Below are positions 61,943 through 64,000 of a DNA stretch of 64,000 nucleotides, in pieces. This DNA is from Agelas oroides (taxonomy: Eukaryota > Porifera > Demospongiae > Agelasida > Agelasidae). A program made the position numbers and the translations under genes. Position 1 is the first letter of the stretch. The number at the start of each line of letters is the position of its first letter. The notes below the pieces were generated by a model that saw only the letters and a program-made list of their open reading frames with translations, had not been told where the DNA came from and did no database searches. Location of the stretch: the NCBI GenBank assembly GCA_949130485.1, contig OX422183.1:301001-365000 (forward strand). The letters run 5' to 3'.

Positions 61943-63481
61943 TCAGAGTGGTGGTGGAACGGCAATCTGACCTCGAGTGAACTTTCTGCATGGACATAAT
62001 CTCTGGTAGCTCTGGTGGTGCCCTGAGGGAGGAAGGGATTAAGGATATTATATATAAAAATAGAAAGTGAACAAACACAATGAGACTTGAGCTATAGACA
62101 AAGCCAAGACAAGCCTTCCCCCTCCGTTTGAGCATACCGAAAGCAGAATCAAAAGGCCCAGGAAGGCATGGGAATGAAACCAGTCTTACACATACTCCTA
62201 GATTAAGACTAATCAGGCTTTGCCGCTCATAAGCTCCTGGACTAATCTACTCTACAATAATACTTACGTGAGTGCGGACTATGTTCTACCACTTTCAATA
62301 TAAATAAAGAGGACTATTGTTCCTTCGGCAGCTCGATGAGCATGCACCCTTGTTAACATGCAGCCACTATTCTTTTTTTATTTTTTAATTTTTTAATGTT
62401 AGCAATCTGAACAAGTACAGAGTTGCAAGACCCCAATAGCATAGGCTAATATAAAGGGATCAGAAAATAAAATGAAATGAAATGAACAAAAGGTGAGGTA
62501 CAAGGCTCAGGTAAGGTACAGATCTTTTAAGGCGCACTTAAAAGAACTAAGACTTAAGCAACAACATCTGAAGATAAACAGTTCCACAATTTAACAGTAG
62601 ACAAAGTACGAAAAAGAAAAGAAAACCGTTCTAGCAAAGGGATGCAAGAATTGTTTATTAATTCTTAAATTAGGTTGGGGGTGATAAGTAAAAAGAACAA
62701 AGGGACAGAAAACATGATTGTTTAAAACTTTAAAAGCAAAAATCAAAAATAAGTTTGAGATATGAGCATACACATTCTCCTCTTTTATCCCTCCCTACCT
62801 CTCCCTCATTCTTTCATCTTCCGTATAGCTCTGAGCTCCTTCCCAACTCTGTGTTGCTACCCTCCCTCCCTCCCTTTTTACCCACCTGCACACGAGAGAA
62901 GCATAGAGTTGCTATTGGTAACACATATTCCTGGTGAGACTCCAGTCGTCTTGTCTCTGCTCACCGCCACAGCTGGAGGGAAATCCACATGGCTGGGAGG
63001 AGAGGGAGAAGAGGGGTATTAAAGTATTGAAAAGGTAACTGCTGGGATGGAGAACAGTAAGGTTACAGAGGTGCATCACATGATGAGAGAGAAGAGGTGA
63101 CAGGGAGGACAGGGTTAGTAGAGAAAGGGCCAGGGAGGACAGGGTTAGTAGGGAAAGGGAAAGGGAGGACAGGGTTAGTAGAGAAAGGGACAGGGAGGGA
63201 AAGATGTGAGGTAGAGAAGGAGGGAGAAGGAAAATAACTGAGAGATGGAGGAGGAGACAGCGGAGGGGAGGGTGTATGGGGCACTAAGACAGAGGGAAGA
63301 GGGGAGGGTGTATGGGGCACTAAGACGGAGGGAAGAGGGGAGGGTGTAGTGAGATAAGTGTTGTGATGAAAGTGGTTATTACTCACTGTGTTTCCATGGC
63401 GATGGTACCAGCAGAACAATTGAATACCTTCCTCACAACCGTCTCTTTGTTCAGAGCTTTGAAGTACGCTGGTTCACAAAC
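61943..63481 (-). CDS. 3' part of an unrecognised gene
   Basis: Three exons, in transcript order 63481-63387, 62992-62886 and 62022-61943, join with matching phases (2 then 1) into about 94 residues ending at a TGA. The sequence begins VCEPAYFKALNKET, includes FNCSAGTIAMETHHVDF and ends GQIAVPPPL. It is moderately Cys-rich (seven Cys) without a pattern I can name. Acceptors are a (CA)n-CAG, CCTCCCAG and CCCTCAG; donors are GTGAGT and GTGGGT. Upstream exons must lie to the right, in the last 500 bases or beyond the window. It is convergent with MKK7, whose stop is 278 bp away. Function unknown; the exon chain is consistent but unsupported by homology. Confidence 0.55.
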
Positions 63482-64000
63482 CTGTGTGTGTGTGTGTGTG
63501 TGTCAGAGTGTGTGTTGTGTGTATGTGAGAGTGTGTGTGTGTGTGCGTGTGTGAGGGGAGGAAGGGAGGGAGGAAGGAGGAGAGTAGTTAACATAAGTGC
63601 TACAACTGTGTGGTGAGGGAGACAAAGGGGTGGGGGCAACTCAACTATAGTGTCTTAAGTTTGGAATGAACCGCTTGGAAACACATGGAGACAGTTTAGT
63701 ATACTCATGACAGTTTGGTGGTGCCGAGTGGCACCAGCCTTAATGCAAGCAACTGTGCTCAAGCGAGGTCAGGCTGCTCTGTCTGTGGATTGTACAACTT
63801 TGTGTGTTGATGCATCAGTGTGCAGCTTGAGGTTAATGGTCACCTAACTCCTTGTACTGCTGTATAAAGGAGTGCAGGAGCATCCTTCACCTGGTTACAA
63901 AAAACAAACTCCAGTGGTAACCATTGCTGTTAGGTGTTCACTTGTCTGAAAATGTACTATGGACACTGTTAATCAGTATCATGGTAAAAGAGGGGCTAGA
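63482..64000. other. right-hand edge, probably intron or upstream sequence
   Basis: A (GT)n tract follows directly at 63483-63555, then a short purine-rich stretch. From about 63650 to the end I see no convincing exon on either strand. Confidence 0.5.

Overview
The window is eukaryotic and almost certainly from an animal. Genes are split by GT-AG introns, intron phases are conserved around Ig and FN3 domains, and there is a clear MAP2K7 (MKK7) kinase. DNA transposon remnants, one non-LTR retrotransposon and very dense microsatellites and minisatellites fill the introns. The Ig/FN3 receptors are divergent and one gene family is unfamiliar, which suggests an early-branching invertebrate such as a sponge. 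That placement is inference; the species cannot be read from the sequence.

Layout. (1) 0.8-5.3 kb, minus strand: an 11-exon, about 900-residue single-pass Ig-superfamily receptor. (2) 5.6-26.0 kb, plus strand: a 17-exon, 1036-residue receptor with six Ig domains, three FN3 domains, two Thr/Pro-rich hinges, one membrane segment and a short basic tail. The two receptors are head to head, with 316 bp between their ATGs. (3) 28.8-42.4 kb: a duplicated segment carrying an unrecognised gene family. Copy A (28.8-31.3 kb) is a wrecked pseudogene with an internal inversion. Copy B (37.1-42.3 kb) encodes a 603-residue protein with a signal peptide, a small Cys-containing ectodomain and seven predicted membrane helices. 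A decayed LINE (32.8-36.0 kb) and other elements lie between and inside the copies. (4) 43.2-55.7 kb, minus strand: a 12-exon protein with an N-terminal membrane anchor, an SMP-like lipid-transfer region, an acidic/Ser-rich linker and a C1 zinc domain. (5) 56.2-61.7 kb, plus strand: an 11-exon MKK7 orthologue, head to head with gene 4. (6) 61.9-63.5 kb, minus strand: the 3' end of an unrecognised gene, tail to tail with MKK7.

All exon models were assembled by hand from splice signals, reading frame and phase. Every multi-exon model keeps a continuous frame, including one GC-AG intron and one 22-nt microexon. Functions are inferred from domains: the two receptors are probable adhesion or recognition molecules, MKK7 activates JNK, and the SMP-C1 protein probably moves or senses lipid at membrane contacts.

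The most notable points are the divergent Ig receptor pair around a perfect NRF1-type palindrome, the unfamiliar seven-helix family with its inverted pseudogene copy, and the SMP-C1 architecture. Also notable are the repeated use of (CA)n tracts directly at splice acceptors, with (CA)n/(GT)n flanking an MKK7 exon, and several transposon insertions whose exact target-site duplications can be read directly.
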